Of a DNA stretch of 64,000 nt, positions 46,965 to 59,621 are shown piece by piece; within the stretch, counting starts at the first letter, position 1, and every line of letters begins with the position of its first letter. The translations under genes and the position numbers were made by a program. Origin of the DNA: Diphasiastrum complanatum. Lineage: Eukaryota; Streptophyta; Lycopodiopsida; Lycopodiales; Lycopodiaceae. The stretch covers positions 12,301,040 to 12,365,039 of the forward strand of contig CM055100.1 of NCBI GenBank assembly GCA_029204225.1. Reading direction: 5' to 3'. The notes under the pieces were generated by a model. That model did not search any database. It was given only the letters and a program-made list of their open reading frames with translations, and had not been told where the DNA came from.

Positions 46965-47210
46965 AATTCTAATCAAATCAAATTAAGATGTCTTAGCCAT
47001 ATGACTACTTTGGCTGCATGGCTTATTGTCACATACTCTACTTTTGTAAATAACGGGAAATTGTAGACTATTTGTTGTTGTTCCAAGATAATGGTCCATT
47101 ATTAAACATGAAAATAGATCCTGAAGTCGACTTCTTGCTATCAATGTCTCTTGTCCAGTCTACATCTCTATATGTTGATAGAATGTTTGGTTTTGCCAGA
47201 TTTGAGTAAT
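46965..47210 (-). pseudogene. Copia RNase H fragment
   Basis: The minus strand reads DWTRDIDSKKSTSGSIFMF (about 47,160-47,105) and, after a frameshift near 47,050, EYVTISHAAKVVIWLRHL (about 47,025-46,975). These match the DW..D...KSTSG and EY.A...A..E..WLR..L landmarks of copia RNase H. Both ends are truncated; it abuts the opposed repeat at 47,332. Confidence 0.75.
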
Positions 47211-47331
47211 CAACAAATATTATAATATTCTCCTCCTATTATTGTCTTACCAAATGTGTCTCATTTGCTTACAAGTGTGTCCTAATTTTCTCATAAGTCC
47301 ATCTTTATGACTCTATTAGGAGTTCCCATGA

Positions 47332-48752
47332 TTGGAACTGATAAACTATGTTATTCAAAACAAATCAAGACACTGAGCAATAAAACCATATCAACATGCA
47401 TTCAAACAGAAGCACATACAAACAAAAATAATCATATTGATGTTGAAACTATTAAATAGAGATTTGACTATTGATGAAATGCACATAAAATGTTGCTTTG
47501 ATAATCACTCAGTACTAAGTGCACTACAATAACTAGTCACTTGAAGACTAGTGCACTATCACAAAAATTCAACTAACTTTGTTCTTGCTTTTGAAACCCT
47601 TTGTATTATGTTTGATGTCTGCAACTATATATCATTTTCATTCATATTCTAAATTGTATTTACCAAATAGATTACTACTAAACTATGATTAGATGATGGC
47701 CCACAATCACCTATTTTCCTTGCTACAAGATCCACTAAATATATGAAATTTTTTGGTCATTTTCCATTAGAAGTCACTTTCAAATTTTACTCAAAATAAG
47801 CTCAAATTTCATAATGCCCAAATATGTTCAGCCAAGATTCGAATGTACTCAAACACAATTCAACAATTGCTCAAATGTCATTTGACAAAACTTAAAAATC
47901 TCTACAATCGTTTGAATTTTGTTCAAATTGATTTGAATTTCATAATGTTTGAATCTTTGTCAGATCTTGACTGTGCAAATTTGTGTTAGACTATTAGAAA
48001 CTTAGAGTATTTATGTATACAACTAGAAACATAGTATAATTATGCAGATTTATGCAAAAGAGAAATAGAAACTATACAAGTGAAAGTTGTTCAGGAGTTT
48101 TCCAAATAATTACTAATGAAATTCCAACAAGTTTGCAAGTGTTGAAGCACAAAAATCTTCAATTTGTAATATAAGATCATTCCCAAAGATATCAGATAGG
48201 CTAGAGAAAAGTTTCTTGACGAGACTTATTCTCTGACTATTTATTGAACTAGATATAAAAATCTCTACAATCGTTTGAATTTTGTTCAAACTGATTTGAA
48301 TTTCATATCGTTTGAATCTTTGTCAGATCTTGATTGTGCAAATTTGTGTTATTCTGCGGACTGTTAGAGACTTAGAGTATATATGTAGACTATTAGAAAC
48401 ATAGTATAATTATGCAAGTTTATGCAAAAGAGAAACAAAAACTATTCAAGTGAAAGTGATTGTTCAGGAGTTTTCCAAATCATAATTACTAATAAAATTC
48501 CAACAGGTTTGCAAGTGTTAAGCACAAAAATCTTCAATTTGTAATATAAGCTCATTCCCGGAGATATCAGATAGGCTGGAGAAAAATTTCTTGAAGAAAC
48601 TTACTATCTGACTATTTATTGAACTAGATGTCGTACTAGGCAATGCTTAGTAGTGTTATCCAAGAATATGAAGCATTTGTGGAAAATTATAAAACTCCAT
48701 TAGAGTAAGATTTAGTTTAATTTTGCTCAATTTTTTTCAAGCTTTGTTAGCC
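47332..48752 (+). repeat. Opposed repeat family, left copy (with internal duplication)
   Basis: The sequence from GGAACTGATAAACTATG to the CAAGCTTTG end recurs as reverse complement at 59,622-60,665. Shared blocks include CACTCAGTACTAAGTGCACT, the CAAATTTGTGTT and GTACTAGGCAATGCTTAGTA words. This copy is longer because 47,895-48,250 is duplicated at 48,253-48,620. No coding capacity, no recognised LTR or transposase motif. Confidence 0.85.
47895..48620 (+). repeat. Tandem duplication of ~357 bp inside the left copy
   Basis: The segment starting AAAAATCTCTACAATCG at about 47,899 is repeated from about 48,256, and both run through CAGATCTTGA, TTATGCAAAAGAGAAA and GGAGATATCAGATAGGCT-like words to GACTATTTATTGAACTAGAT. 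The right copy at 60 kb has the block once. Confidence 0.8.
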
Positions 48753-50440
48753 AAATTTGTGACACAAAAAATTGGGCTAATTTGGGATAAAAAACGGTTG
48801 CAGAGTAATTGACGAGCACCAAAATACTGTGAATCTTGCTTAAGTTGAGGCAGAATATTGGACAAAAAAGGTGTCCCAATGCACCCTTAAGGTGTCTAGA
48901 CACGTTAGTTATTAATAGACGACATATCTTTATAAACGGTCTAGAGAACCGTTGAAAATATTTGACATAGGCCTAATTTTGTAAGACCGGGCGAAAAATG
49001 TTGATCAATGTAGAAATGGGTCCCAGCCCACCTAAATGTGGCTAGTCGAAAAAATTGGCCCAATAGTGAAAATGTCGACAATGCCGAGCACAGTTTCGAT
49101 GTACTCAGAAATATTTTGACTAATAGAAAAATCTCTTTGTTTTTCAAGGATGGCCAGTCTTGGTCCAAGATTGCTCTAGTTTGTCACATTAGAAGAATTG
49201 GCAACTTGAAAGACCGAAATCGGATCATTTGGGCTACCAGAAGGAAAAACAATCATAAAAATAGACATAACAGTGTTTAGCGGTTTTTCAAAATATTGGG
49301 ATCAAAAATGGAAATGGGGCACTCAAATATGGGAATTGGAATCGGACACAGCAAGCATGGGGAACAATGAATTTACGGCACACGAATCCAGCATTATGAT
49401 GATATTTAGTGAAAGGGACCGGCAAATCCAAGGCCTACTAGCCCCCAACTTTAGCAACCAAATTTTTTTTGTAAGAAGTTGAGAAAATTCACAGGAACTC
49501 CACTTTTCACAGAGTGGCTAATACTGCAATTATAGTTTGATAGCCCTTCACAACCTTTCAGCAATAGGCACGTGGGAAATAGCCTCTGAGCTGTCAAGGC
49601 ACTACTGGCTCACATGTTAATACTCACAAGGAAATCCATGGGCAAAATCACTTACTTGCCACATGTCAACAAAACTATAGAGGTGGTTAAAAGGTAAAAA
49701 AAAGTGAAAATGTAAATATGATGAAAGGCACCTTTTCAATGACGTGATGGGGGCTGCATGAATCACATGTTGAAATAGAGGAGAAGGGACTGAAAAATGA
49801 AAAGTTGTCAAAGTGAAGGGTTGCCCCTCATCAGCCTCTATAAAAAGGAGAGAAACGTTGAGCAGAAGAACAACAAAAAAAGAGAGAATGGGCAGCCTCA
49901 CTATCTTGTTATGCTGCTGCCAAAGAGAGCCAGATTGTTTGTGAGAGTAAGTCTAATTGCCTTGATATGCTACTACACATGACTTTCATTAGTCTTTATC
50001 TTGTTATGCTAAAAAAAATCAGTCTCATTACCTTGTTATGATAATGAGACGAGCCTGAATTGTTTTTTACCCTGTTATGCTGCTGTCAAGAAGGGGTAAT
50101 CAGTTGTTTTATTCTGCAAAGGAGTTTCTTTGAGTGAGAGCTTTTTAAGAGGGCACAATTTGGATGGTGGTATGGTGAGCTCTGTGAGTTACTTTTGATT
50201 GTATCATCCCTTGTGAAGTGTCTTTTAAGAGTTATGTTGAGATAAAAGCCATGTATGAGCATTCGTTTATGCAGAGAAATTGAGGGCGTACTATCTTTAG
50301 TTTGCTATGAGGAACTTTATGAAAGGGTGATGTATTGTGTGAATCAATTGGTGAAAAACATTTGTTGGAAAGAGGTGTGTAAAATATAGGTCGAATAGAT
50401 TTCGAATAAAAAAAATTCGAACAACAAGAAAGAAAACTTA
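48753..50440. other. Non-coding DNA with an LTR-promoter-like segment
   Basis: 48,753-49,600 has no recognised feature. 49,640-50,340 is probably an LTR: it has a TATA box, a U5-like T-rich part and repeated TTGTTATGCT words. Confidence 0.45.
49765..50090 (+). repeat. LTR-promoter-like dispersed repeat, copy B
   Basis: Related to 1795-2000 (see copy A). TATAAAAA at 49,839-49,846. Downstream, five imperfect copies of a CTTGTTATGCT word lie at about 49,904, 49,961, 50,000, 50,033 and 50,071. Confidence 0.55.
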
Positions 50441-50444
50441 TCGT

Positions 50445-51330
50445 GCGTAGTGCAATAAACTATCTTCCTCTTTCTCTATGCATGACTACGCCTATCAATT
50501 TCGAACAAGACAATAGTGATAGAAATGACGTTCGATCCTTTTGGACTGAAGGTCTCAGTGCAATGATGTTGTATACTTGAGAAAATCCTCTGGCGACAAG
50601 TCGGGCTTTTCTTCTGTCGATGCTTCCGTCTGCTTTGTACTTGACTTTGAAATTCCATTTGCAATCAACTACGTTTCTGCTAGCAGGTAATTTGACAATC
50701 GTCCATGTCTGGTTCTTGATAAGAGATGAATACTCTTTATCCATAGCTTCTTTCCAAAGATTGGAATCGGGCTGACTGAGTGCCTCTTTGACAGTCGTCG
50801 GACTCTTCAATATACTTGATAGGTGGTCTGCTAGTCCTTGATGATCTTCTGGGGAATAGAGGAAGTTGATCATTTTATCATGTTGTAGTTGCTGAACTGC
50901 AACATCATCATCTTCGGATTCGCCATTGATATGTTGTTCGTTGAGAGTAGATGAGCTTGGACCTTCGATAGGAATAGTCGACTGAAGAACTGGGAAGTTC
51001 GATATGTTGAACGAGTCAGACAAGTCAGCTACGTGGGCTTTGCCTTTTCCCTTGAGATCGATAAACTGAGCTTCGATGAAGATGACATCCCGGCTAGTGA
51101 ATATCTTCGACTCGATAGGATCGAACAACTTGTAAGCTTGATCTGAAGTAGTGTAGCTGATGAAAATACATTTGATGCTCTAGAAGTCGAGCTTCTTCCT
51201 GAGATCATGAAGAATTTGCGCATAGGCAGTACATCCAAAAACTCGTAAGTTTGATAAAGCAGGTTTGGTGCCTGTCCAAACTTCGAATGATGTTTTTTTC
51301 TGAGAGACCTTTAGTAGGACATCTGTTCTG
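50445..51330 (-). pseudogene. Copia integrase C-terminus/RT N-terminus fragment
   Basis: The minus strand reads an integrase C-terminal block (LRVFGCTAYAQ near 51,245; KLFDPIESKIFTSRDVIF at 51,130-51,080), an acidic linker, then the RT start TVKEALSQPDSNLWKEAMDK (about 50,800), SLIKNQTWTIVKLP and KADGSIDRRKARLVARGFSQ (about 50,640-50,580). A frame change occurs soon after. The same family supplies the last segment of the 61-63.7 kb element. There is no LTR next to it. Confidence 0.85.
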
Positions 51331-51455
51331 AATATAGGCTGACAAAGTGTATTATCAATAAGTTTCCATTCACTGGAGAGTTTTTTAGACCATGACCATT
51401 TGAAACTTTTTGATTCTTGTACCCTTTATACCTAAGTTGAGAAAACTTAGAATGC

Positions 51456-51790
51456 TTAAAAGTAGAATTTGTTCATAGCAGTTTTTACTCCGTCAGGACC
51501 GTCTAAAGGTATGTTCTCGTAGCATTTAGAAATGTCCACTGTCCACATATAGTGGACAGTCACAAAAATATTTAGATTGAAATCTATAGAGGAATCACAT
51601 TGCCAGAATAATGTGGTATCCACATTTAGGATACTCTTGTATGTTTTTGCCTTAAGGCCTGCTCCTTCCATTAGGAATAGATGCAACATACTAAGAGCTC
51701 CTGTGAGGAATTCAACAAGTCTGAAAAACAATAGTTATGGGCTTATATATGCAAAGTAGGTAAGGTAATGTCTCATTGCTTATGAGCTCC
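51456..51790 (-). pseudogene. Penelope/TERT-like reverse transcriptase remnant, copy 2
   Basis: The minus strand reads LLCIYK (about 51,775), then after a frameshift LTGALSMLHLFLM, KTYKSILN followed by WQCDSSIDF (about 51,640-51,585), and VDISKCYENIPLDGPDGV (about 51,540-51,485). The last is a good RT motif A (D....Y..IP). The order and wording match copy 1 at 12.26-12.5 kb, which stops just before motif A. Later RT motifs (the catalytic DD) are not found. The fragment lies next to a copia fragment. Confidence 0.55.
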
Positions 51791-52735
51791 TCATGTAAAT
51801 GGGGTGCCAATAATTTTATTTTCCATGTTTAAGCTATTTCTCTCATTCTTCAAATGACATGACCTTGGAAGAGGAACTTTCTTAATACAAACTTGTTTAA
51901 ATGCTTCTCTGATAAGTTTGAAAATTGTACCATATGCTTCAAATCCCTGCTTATTCAAGCAAAATCATAGACACCTTGGACTATAGTTTTGTTTGAGAAT
52001 TTTTGTATGTCCATCATCAAGTTCTCTGCAATTTTGGACTTTATACGTGAACTTTTATAATTCATCAACATGGATTCAGGCAAATATTCGATCATTCACA
52101 TGCTCATCTTCTTATTATCTTCAAAATTACTATGGTGCAAATATCAATTTTAATACTTATCCTATAGCTTTCATCGACCTCGAAAATTTGTGGCAATTTT
52201 CACTTTCATTTAATCGGTGTTAGATTTGAAAGGAGATGCAAGCATGAGTCTTTTCTAGGACAACTTTGTTTGATTAATTGTGTTGTCTAATACAACAGAA
52301 TAATAATCATCAAAAAAATTTATTATGTCAGATCTCTTCATGTGAACTCAATTCCTAGAAGTCCAAACTTGTCTTCTAAAAGACAAAAAGACGAACATTG
52401 TATCATAAAGAGATTGAAGTTTGTAGTGCTTGTATCGAACTTTGTCATCATATATTGAAGTTTAAATGTATGTATTCAAGTTATTGTTGTGGTATTAGTT
52501 TACAAAGGCCTTGCCCTAATGCTAAAATTGTTGAATTAAAAATAAATAACCTCATCACAATCCATAAAACATTTGCCTTGTAAAAGTTAAAAGCAATGGT
52601 CAAAATCTCATTCTTTTAATGTTTAAAAAAAATCAAAAAGTTAAAATATGACATGACTCCCTTCGGACCGGGTCTACCTTCATACATAATTCCACATGCT
52701 TGTTGTTTCAATATTTACGCTAATAAGAATCTCGA
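51791..52735. other. AT-rich DNA upstream of the C2 gene, no gene
   Basis: Only short frames; a plus-strand stretch at 52,398-52,583 has several Cys but no recognised pattern. It may include more of the decayed RT element. Confidence 0.4.
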
Positions 52736-52743
52736 TATAAAAG
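52736..52743 (+). promoter_or_regulatory. TATA box of the C2 gene
   Basis: TATAAAAG about 108 bases before the ATG. It predicts a transcription start near 52,768 and a short leader with A/C-rich CAACGC repeats (52,803-52,832). Confidence 0.65.
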
Positions 52744-52843
52744 AATACCTAATAGATTGAGGATTCATGTATTCTCTGTCCTCAACACAAAGAAGAACAA
52801 ACAGCAACGCCAACGCGAACGCTAACGCAACACTTATAGAAGA

Positions 52844-54043
52844 ATGCCATCCGGAACATTAGAAGTGCTGCTGTATGGTGGCTTTGGACTCAAGAACACC
52901 GATTTCTTTGGTCTCTCACTTTCCCTGGTGCTGCACTGGTTATTGGTTTGTTTGTTCAGTTCAATATATGCTTTTCGGATCTTTGGGTGTTCTGGCTGGA
53001 TTGAATTGCTTGTCCAACGGATGCAGGAAAATCAGATCCTTATGCTGTCATTTCATGCCGGAGACAAATCCTTCGAAGTGAAACTGCAAGAAGTAAGTGG
53101 TAAAGTAAAAGGATGGCATCATACTTATTGCAGATTTTGTAACATTCATTTCCTCATAATTCAGCCGAGAAAAAGAGTGATTTTATAATCTTATTCGCAT
53201 CAGGCAGCCTCATAACAATAAGCCTCAAAGAATCATAAGTTGATTTGTATGCCAGTCCAGAGAATTGGACATTTTTGAGTTAACGTGAAGTCGAGTTGCC
53301 AACAGAAAGATTATACAAGCGGAAAGGAAATCGGGTATCCATTTGTGTCACATCGCAATATTTGCGCTGGCCTCAGCTACTGTTGCCTCGTAATTATAAT
53401 TTTAGGTGAGAAATTTTGAGGTTGATGCCTTTACCTCACCTACCATTATTCATATTGGTACAGATCAGGGCTCAAAACCTGTGTGGAATCAGGCGTTCCA
53501 GTTCGTAGTTGAGGAAGGGCCGGTGACGGAGCTTGTGGTCAAAATCTACGATGAAGACAGGTTTACCTCAGACGATTTCGTCGGCAGCATAAAGTGAGTT
53601 ATATATTTAGTACACGCTGCTTACGGGTTAGCACATTCTTATACTTTCACTGATATAGCAGAACATAACAAGTAACGTCTCAGGTAAACAAGTAAAACCG
53701 TAACTAAGGTCTGAAGCGGGCAAGGCTTGCACTGTGCAGGATATCCCTTGAAGAAGTGCTAACGCGGGGCAGTGTACCAGCTACAGGTTATGAGGTGGTT
53801 TTACCATCTGGCAAAATCAAAGGAGTGGTCAAGTTAGCTCTTAAATTCACTCCAAAGGTATTTTTCTTCTTCTTTCCAGATTTTGCATCCCAATCTCAGG
53901 CCAAAACACATCCTTGAAGCAAAGTTTTCTGATGCGACTACATAATTAGATTTTCTATACTTGTTTTGCAGATTATCACAGGGCATTCATCTGGCAGTAA
54001 GAACAGTTCAAATGTCTCTTCCCACAGCTTTCCGGACCCCTAG
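52844..54043 (+). CDS. Small C2-domain protein (elicitor-responsive protein 3-like)
   Basis: Five exons: 52844-52910, 53027-53092, 53464-53593, 53740-53857 and 53972-54043, all GT-AG with consistent phases; 150 residues, stop TAG. It is one C2 domain with a short Ser-rich tail: GTLEVLLYGGFGLKNTDFFG at residues 4-23, SDPYAV at 25-30, PVWNQAF at 50-56, DEDRFTSDDFVG at 74-85 and a final VKLALKFTPK strand. Acidic residues at 20, 26, 74, 76, 81 and 82 sit in the calcium-binding loops. Size and order match the plant ~16-kDa C2 proteins such as rice ERG3, which bind phospholipid with calcium and are induced by elicitors. No membrane anchor or signal peptide. Expected cytosolic, moving to membrane. 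The frame is intact. Confidence 0.88.
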
Positions 54044-55878
54044 GGCATGCTATAGTGGAAGCTTGGAAGGTGGGACAATCTCAACACGAGTGAATCAGTT
54101 CAATCTATTCTAGAAGCCTTGTATATAAGTGGGAATTGTGAAGAACTGCTTTTATTTGTATCAAAGTTGTTCAAGTTGCAATGAAAATATTTAAAACACG
54201 AAGGTTGCCATCAAAGTTTCTAAACGTCTTGTGCTTGTATGGCCATGTGCACCTAAGTGGAATCTAAATCCAAACCTTGAGGCAAGACAATGGGCTGTCA
54301 GCCACGACCAACTCAAATCCATATTAGTATTATCATATACATGGGAAAAAATAGGTCATGTTAAACTGCAAATCATGTCAGAGAGTGGATCAGCTACTAA
54401 CCACTTTTTCTGCAAACCAAGGACTTTTCAACAAGCAATATAATAAGGATTTCTTGGGTCCTCAAATAATAAACCACTAGAACAATTAATCAACCCAATG
54501 ATAATTGTTGTTGGGCTCATTTTATGTGGGTTTAGATGTGGTTTGGATGCTTAGGATGTGTTTACAAGACCAAGATAGGTGTCTCCAAACACGTAGATGA
54601 GGTTAATACTCTCTGAACTTTGAAGAAGAATAACTACATTCACCACATGATAGTACTATGTGCTTCTTGATTTTAGGGATAAGTCTAACTGTCTAACCAA
54701 ACACGTAGAAGATGGGGTAAGGTGCCGTCAAAGAATGTCATCCCTTGTTAGATTTTGTTTTCTACATGCCTTAGTGCAAAATATAAAAGATGTAAAAAGT
54801 GGGTGTTAAAAGTGTAAATTTTCAAGTTACAATTGGGCAGAAAGGCTTTACTTGTTAAAGTTATATGCATATGATTAGGTCTAGTACATACAATTTTAGG
54901 CGAATTGTGGAATCTGTGCGCTATTGATGTATGCCCTAATTTAGTAGATTTATGGAAGGTTCGCTCAAGAGCCTTCAAATTACCATTAGTGGGATAACTC
55001 GCAAGCATTCTCTAGTTTATGATTCTTATATCCTTGAGTTTGTTGTAGGAGACTCATAAAACAGTTCCTTTGTAGGAGGCTTTGCAACCATTGCAGACTA
55101 GACTATTGTTGATTGATACAATGAGATTGTTATATGATCACCATTTTGCTCTCTGTCATCTATTGTACAGAAGTTGGTATCATAGGACCGTCCTAGCATA
55201 TCTGTGTTGGGACCTGTTTTCTTTCGCTTGAAATGTCTTTGGGGGAGAAAATTCTAATATTTGTGTTTTGGTTCCACTTTTCTTTACAATGATCAGATTT
55301 TGATTCATTTCCATTTTTAGATTCCTTGCTATTAGGTTCTAAAGTGTAGTAGATCACACACACACACCCCCACATCATATGAATCGTGATGAACATTCGC
55401 GATTCATCATTCCGGTTAGGGTTATGAGAATCATTTTTTTTGGTTTGGGTTTTGGTGGGCAATATGGATATTGAAGCCTTTGGCGAGAGCAATACATTTA
55501 CGTAGGTTGTCACTACGGTACAGTTGAAGGTAGATATATAGCTGGAACAATGTTTTATGCTGGATTTGAATCAGCTGAAGCAATTGGTCTGTGGGCAATA
55601 AGGGTATCAAATTGAAGCCCTAAGGGTAGTACATTTATGTCGCCAGGCATTTTGAAATGTTCATTAACTCCTTAACGCTTTTACCTCCTGTAAGGGCCTA
55701 TCTTGCCTCAGTATGGAGCCCGTGACAAGCCGCATCCATTGAGTAGGCACTCAGGTTCATAGAAGCTTTATTACTACATCAATAGTCACACTGTCATTAG
55801 CATGACATCAATACACATAGAGAAGAGAAAACTACACAACACTGATCTTAATAATAGTCAATAGAAAATAGTACAATC

Positions 55879-55942
<64 letters not shown>

Positions 55943-58900
55943 TATGAGTTTAGGGCTTGACCTACAGTCTAGAGTACAGCTAGTGCATGGAAAAAGGAAA
56001 GAGTGAAATTTAGCATGGAAATTCTAACACTTGTAAATTTAACCCCGCACAGTTGCTTGATTGCTTCAGCTGCATCCATTATGTGTCCTGTCTTCTTCTA
56101 TTCCTGTGGTTAGCTAAGTTCTGATCTCACATATCTCACATAGGTTTTAGTCAAACACATTTGAAGCTGCATGAAATTTCCAGTCTCAAAAGTGACATGG
56201 GCTGGGCTAACAATTTGTAAAACGGCTAAAAATTGAGTTGAATCAGAACCAGACAGAAGATTTTCATTCCATTTTTCTTAGATGGAAATCTGCTGAAATG
56301 GAAGTAGGCTGGATGCAGATCATACAATTCTTAATTGACATGCTTCATGATATCCAAAATTTGTGGAGTCACAATTTTTTAATGTTCATCATACACACTT
56401 GTCAATTCAGGTTTTTCCTCTTCATGTTGGCTTTGATTCTGAAAATGATTTCTTGCGGCATGACAGACAACGAAATTGTTTCATAAGCTTAAATGTCTGT
56501 AAATGGCATTCTTCATGTTGTGAAAAATTGCCAGCCTTTCGGCTTTTGTGGTGTTCAACATGCTATAATCAAGTGTTATTTCAAGTAGGAGATAGGGCAT
56601 GCACGAAAGGTTTTCAAATAATTGACGTTTAGCTATTCATGTATCCTAGCTGGAAGCACTTAAAATGCTTTCGAAGCACCCAGAAGATTCTTTATTTGGT
56701 TTAAAGTGGCATTTTTGAGCTGTTCTTGCATCTCTTCTGTAGACTTTTTTTCTCACTGTGTGGTCCAAGAGTAGCTTAGGGCTACTGCTACATGGTATAC
56801 ATACTCCACAACAACAAGAAGACATTAATTAGCAATAGGCATATTTCAATATAAGCCTCTTAACAGAGAATCTGCTGCCAAGTACTTTATAGCCCTCTGT
56901 GATTGCTATTTTAAGGAGGACAAGTGGACCAAAGCTTGGCACAATTAGCACGTTCATGACCTTCACTTTTAGGACAAACTTAATTTACTGAAGGGTTAAC
57001 CAGTTAGATAAACTTTATAATAGGAAATGGTTCTTGAGTGTGGGGAAGAAAAGTTGAAATCCCATTGGACTGTGACATGTTTTGGTGGAAGTCAGATTAT
57101 ACCAACAAAGACTAATAATAGGAACTTGTATCTTCCATTCCACATATGCTCCATGCTTTCTGTATCCTTCTTTAAAGTTTGGAGCGACTTTTTGAACTTC
57201 TTTCTAAAACTCCATCCAATCTAGTTTCTTCATGTTTTTTCTCTCGGATGTTTTTTGTACGTGGCTGAATGGCATGACACTCCAAACCTCGAGGAGAATA
57301 AAGGAGGACTTCGACCACATCACTCTTTGGAAGAATAGCATCTTGACATTTTTGCAATGTTATTTGGGAGTTGTGAATAGTTGTTACTTCTATTGAGGCT
57401 ATTTGTTTGTAAGATGTTGAAAAGATATTGACTTTGTAGAAAGTCATGCATTGAAGAGATGGGGAAGAAAAATCATCATTCTTGAGAGATAATGTGGTGC
57501 TATGGACTTGTTTCGTGAAAAGTTTAAAGGGTGTTTGTTGCACATTGATTTTCAAGTAGTAATCAAATTTTTGATAAAGTTGTTGAAAGAACATCCTATA
57601 ACTTTTTCTCATGCCTGCGTCACAATGTTGTTTATAAAGACATGCAATGTGTAATGACTTGAGAGAATGGCATCACTAATCATTATTGCAAGCATTCGGA
57701 TAAGTAAACTATCATATTTATATTCTGGTGCGAAATAAACGTTGACTAGCAAAGGAAATAAATAATTGTAGAAAATTTTAAGTCTTTCTATCAACAACTT
57801 TTTGGGTGAAAAGCTTGTTTCTTGTGATTGGAATTGAAGGTTTATGAGTCAAAAGCTCTGATGTGTAGGCATGTACAAAATAGAAAAGTCAATTTTTTTT
57901 TTTTTATCATGTTTTGGAGTCTAGACTATTTGAAAATATGTAAAAAATTCACAACATCTACATTCTCTTCCTAACACGACTCACCATTAAGCTTCCACTT
58001 TTTCAGCACACTTTTGAGCTTGGGCCCTCTAGAACATTAGCAACTACTACTATGTGGAATATTGTAGTGTAGACATTTTTGAAGAATAACAAGAACAAAA
58101 CATTGTCTATCTTATCGTTGGTCAAATAGCCCAAGCACATGTTTTGGAACAAAGAAAGTTGTAGGTCAAATAGATGATTTTGCTAGAGGAAGCTTATTCC
58201 AACTGATTTTGCATACGTAGAATGTATGGTTTGAATTCTTTCAATTTTGGTTTTATAATGTAACAATGAACCTCTCATCAGTGATTATGCTACCTTATCG
58301 AGGGTAAGTTCTCCCAATTTTGCCCTCATTAACCAAGCTACCTACCTAGTTTCCGACAACATATGAAGATTGCACATGGATCATTATTAACTACTTTGAT
58401 TGGAAACTTACATTTATTGGGAAGTTTATTCAATATAGCAATGAGTTGTGCGAGGCAATTCAATAGCACATAGGGCACACATCCATCTTTCAAAGTTGCT
58501 ACATTTACCAATGGTTGTGACGATTTTATTAGCAAGGTACTATTGGATGTAAATAACATATATACACGATCATTCGTCAACTCTTGTGTCGTTGCCAAGG
58601 AAAGTCAAAGCAACCACACCAATTAGCTTATTTGCCACAACAATGACTTCTCAAAGAAAAAGTGAAAGAGAAGTCATCATCAAATGTAGGCTCAAGTGGG
58701 ACCCATCCAATAGCTTAGGAGCCAATGGTAGGAATAGATTTTAGGAATTTTTGAAGTTTTCAAAGTTTTTTAAATTTATGGAGCCTTGCAGCCATCTTAA
58801 CACATATACGACGACTATCTGTGATAATGTATTATCATAGAAAAGTAAATTGCAAGGCACATCTAATCACTCAAGTTGAAAATTTAGAACAAAGAATATT

Positions 58901-59621
58901 CTAATGAAAAATAAATTGTGGGACATTGTGACAAGTGAAGAAATACATGGATAGGCAACTTATTTATGAAAGACCTCACAATTTGAAATTTTTTTTTTCC
59001 ACTCGATTGTTCATGAATAGGTCTTGCTTGATTTCCCGATTGTCACAAGCCAAAGAGTGTGAAAAATTGTCAACTAGTATTTGATTATTTTAGTCATTTT
59101 AGAGGCCAAATTTGTAAAACTTTATGAAATTTCTTCACATGCAAAACCATATTATAATATTATTTCTAGATGGATATTATATCGCTTTGATGATAGTGGT
59201 CCAGTTGATGGTACTCTATTTTGTCAACTATAGTTTTTAATTTTCCTTACTTTTGTGAAGTATTTTTTTGTCTCCTTTATGCATTCTTTTTGCTTTTGTT
59301 TTTATTTTCTTTTAATCTTGATCACGTTTTCCATTAACCTCTTGCATCTACACCTCCATTTTTGATGCCATCCACACTCCTGGTACATGTTCACACAACT
59401 TCCTTGGACGAAACCACACCTACCCAAGTGGAGCACTTAAAGCATCTAGAGCCGCTTGTTGCATTTCTCCCCGTCCAATTCTAGAATTCATATCAACGCT
59501 CATTTTTGGTGCAATGAGCTCCAAAATCAGATCTCCCTATAGTTGGCTATCTTTAAACACTATTTTCACTCAAAATGGTGGACAACACTGATTTTGTTTT
59601 TTAGACTTTCTATACACAAAC
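54044..59621. other. Intergenic DNA, mostly featureless
   Basis: Begins with the 3' UTR of the C2 gene. It contains a (GA)n microsatellite. A minus-strand open stretch at 57,172-57,612 (146 codons) and neighbours at 57,609-57,797 and 58,338-58,598 on the same strand may be pieces of one decayed coding region, but I recognise no domain. 56,238-56,632 has two overlapping plus-strand frames without similarity. No RNA gene seen. Confidence 0.4.
55881..55939. repeat. (AG)n microsatellite
   Basis: About 29 uninterrupted AG units. Confidence 0.95.

Noticed and set aside
53401-53463. Start of C2 exon 3 at an earlier AG (53,405)
   Set aside because: The reading from there is out of phase with exon 2; the acceptor at 53,463 gives the conserved C2 sequence in frame.
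57172-58598. A three-exon minus-strand gene
   Set aside because: No domain recognised, no convincing splice sites linking the frames; kept only as a possible decayed region.
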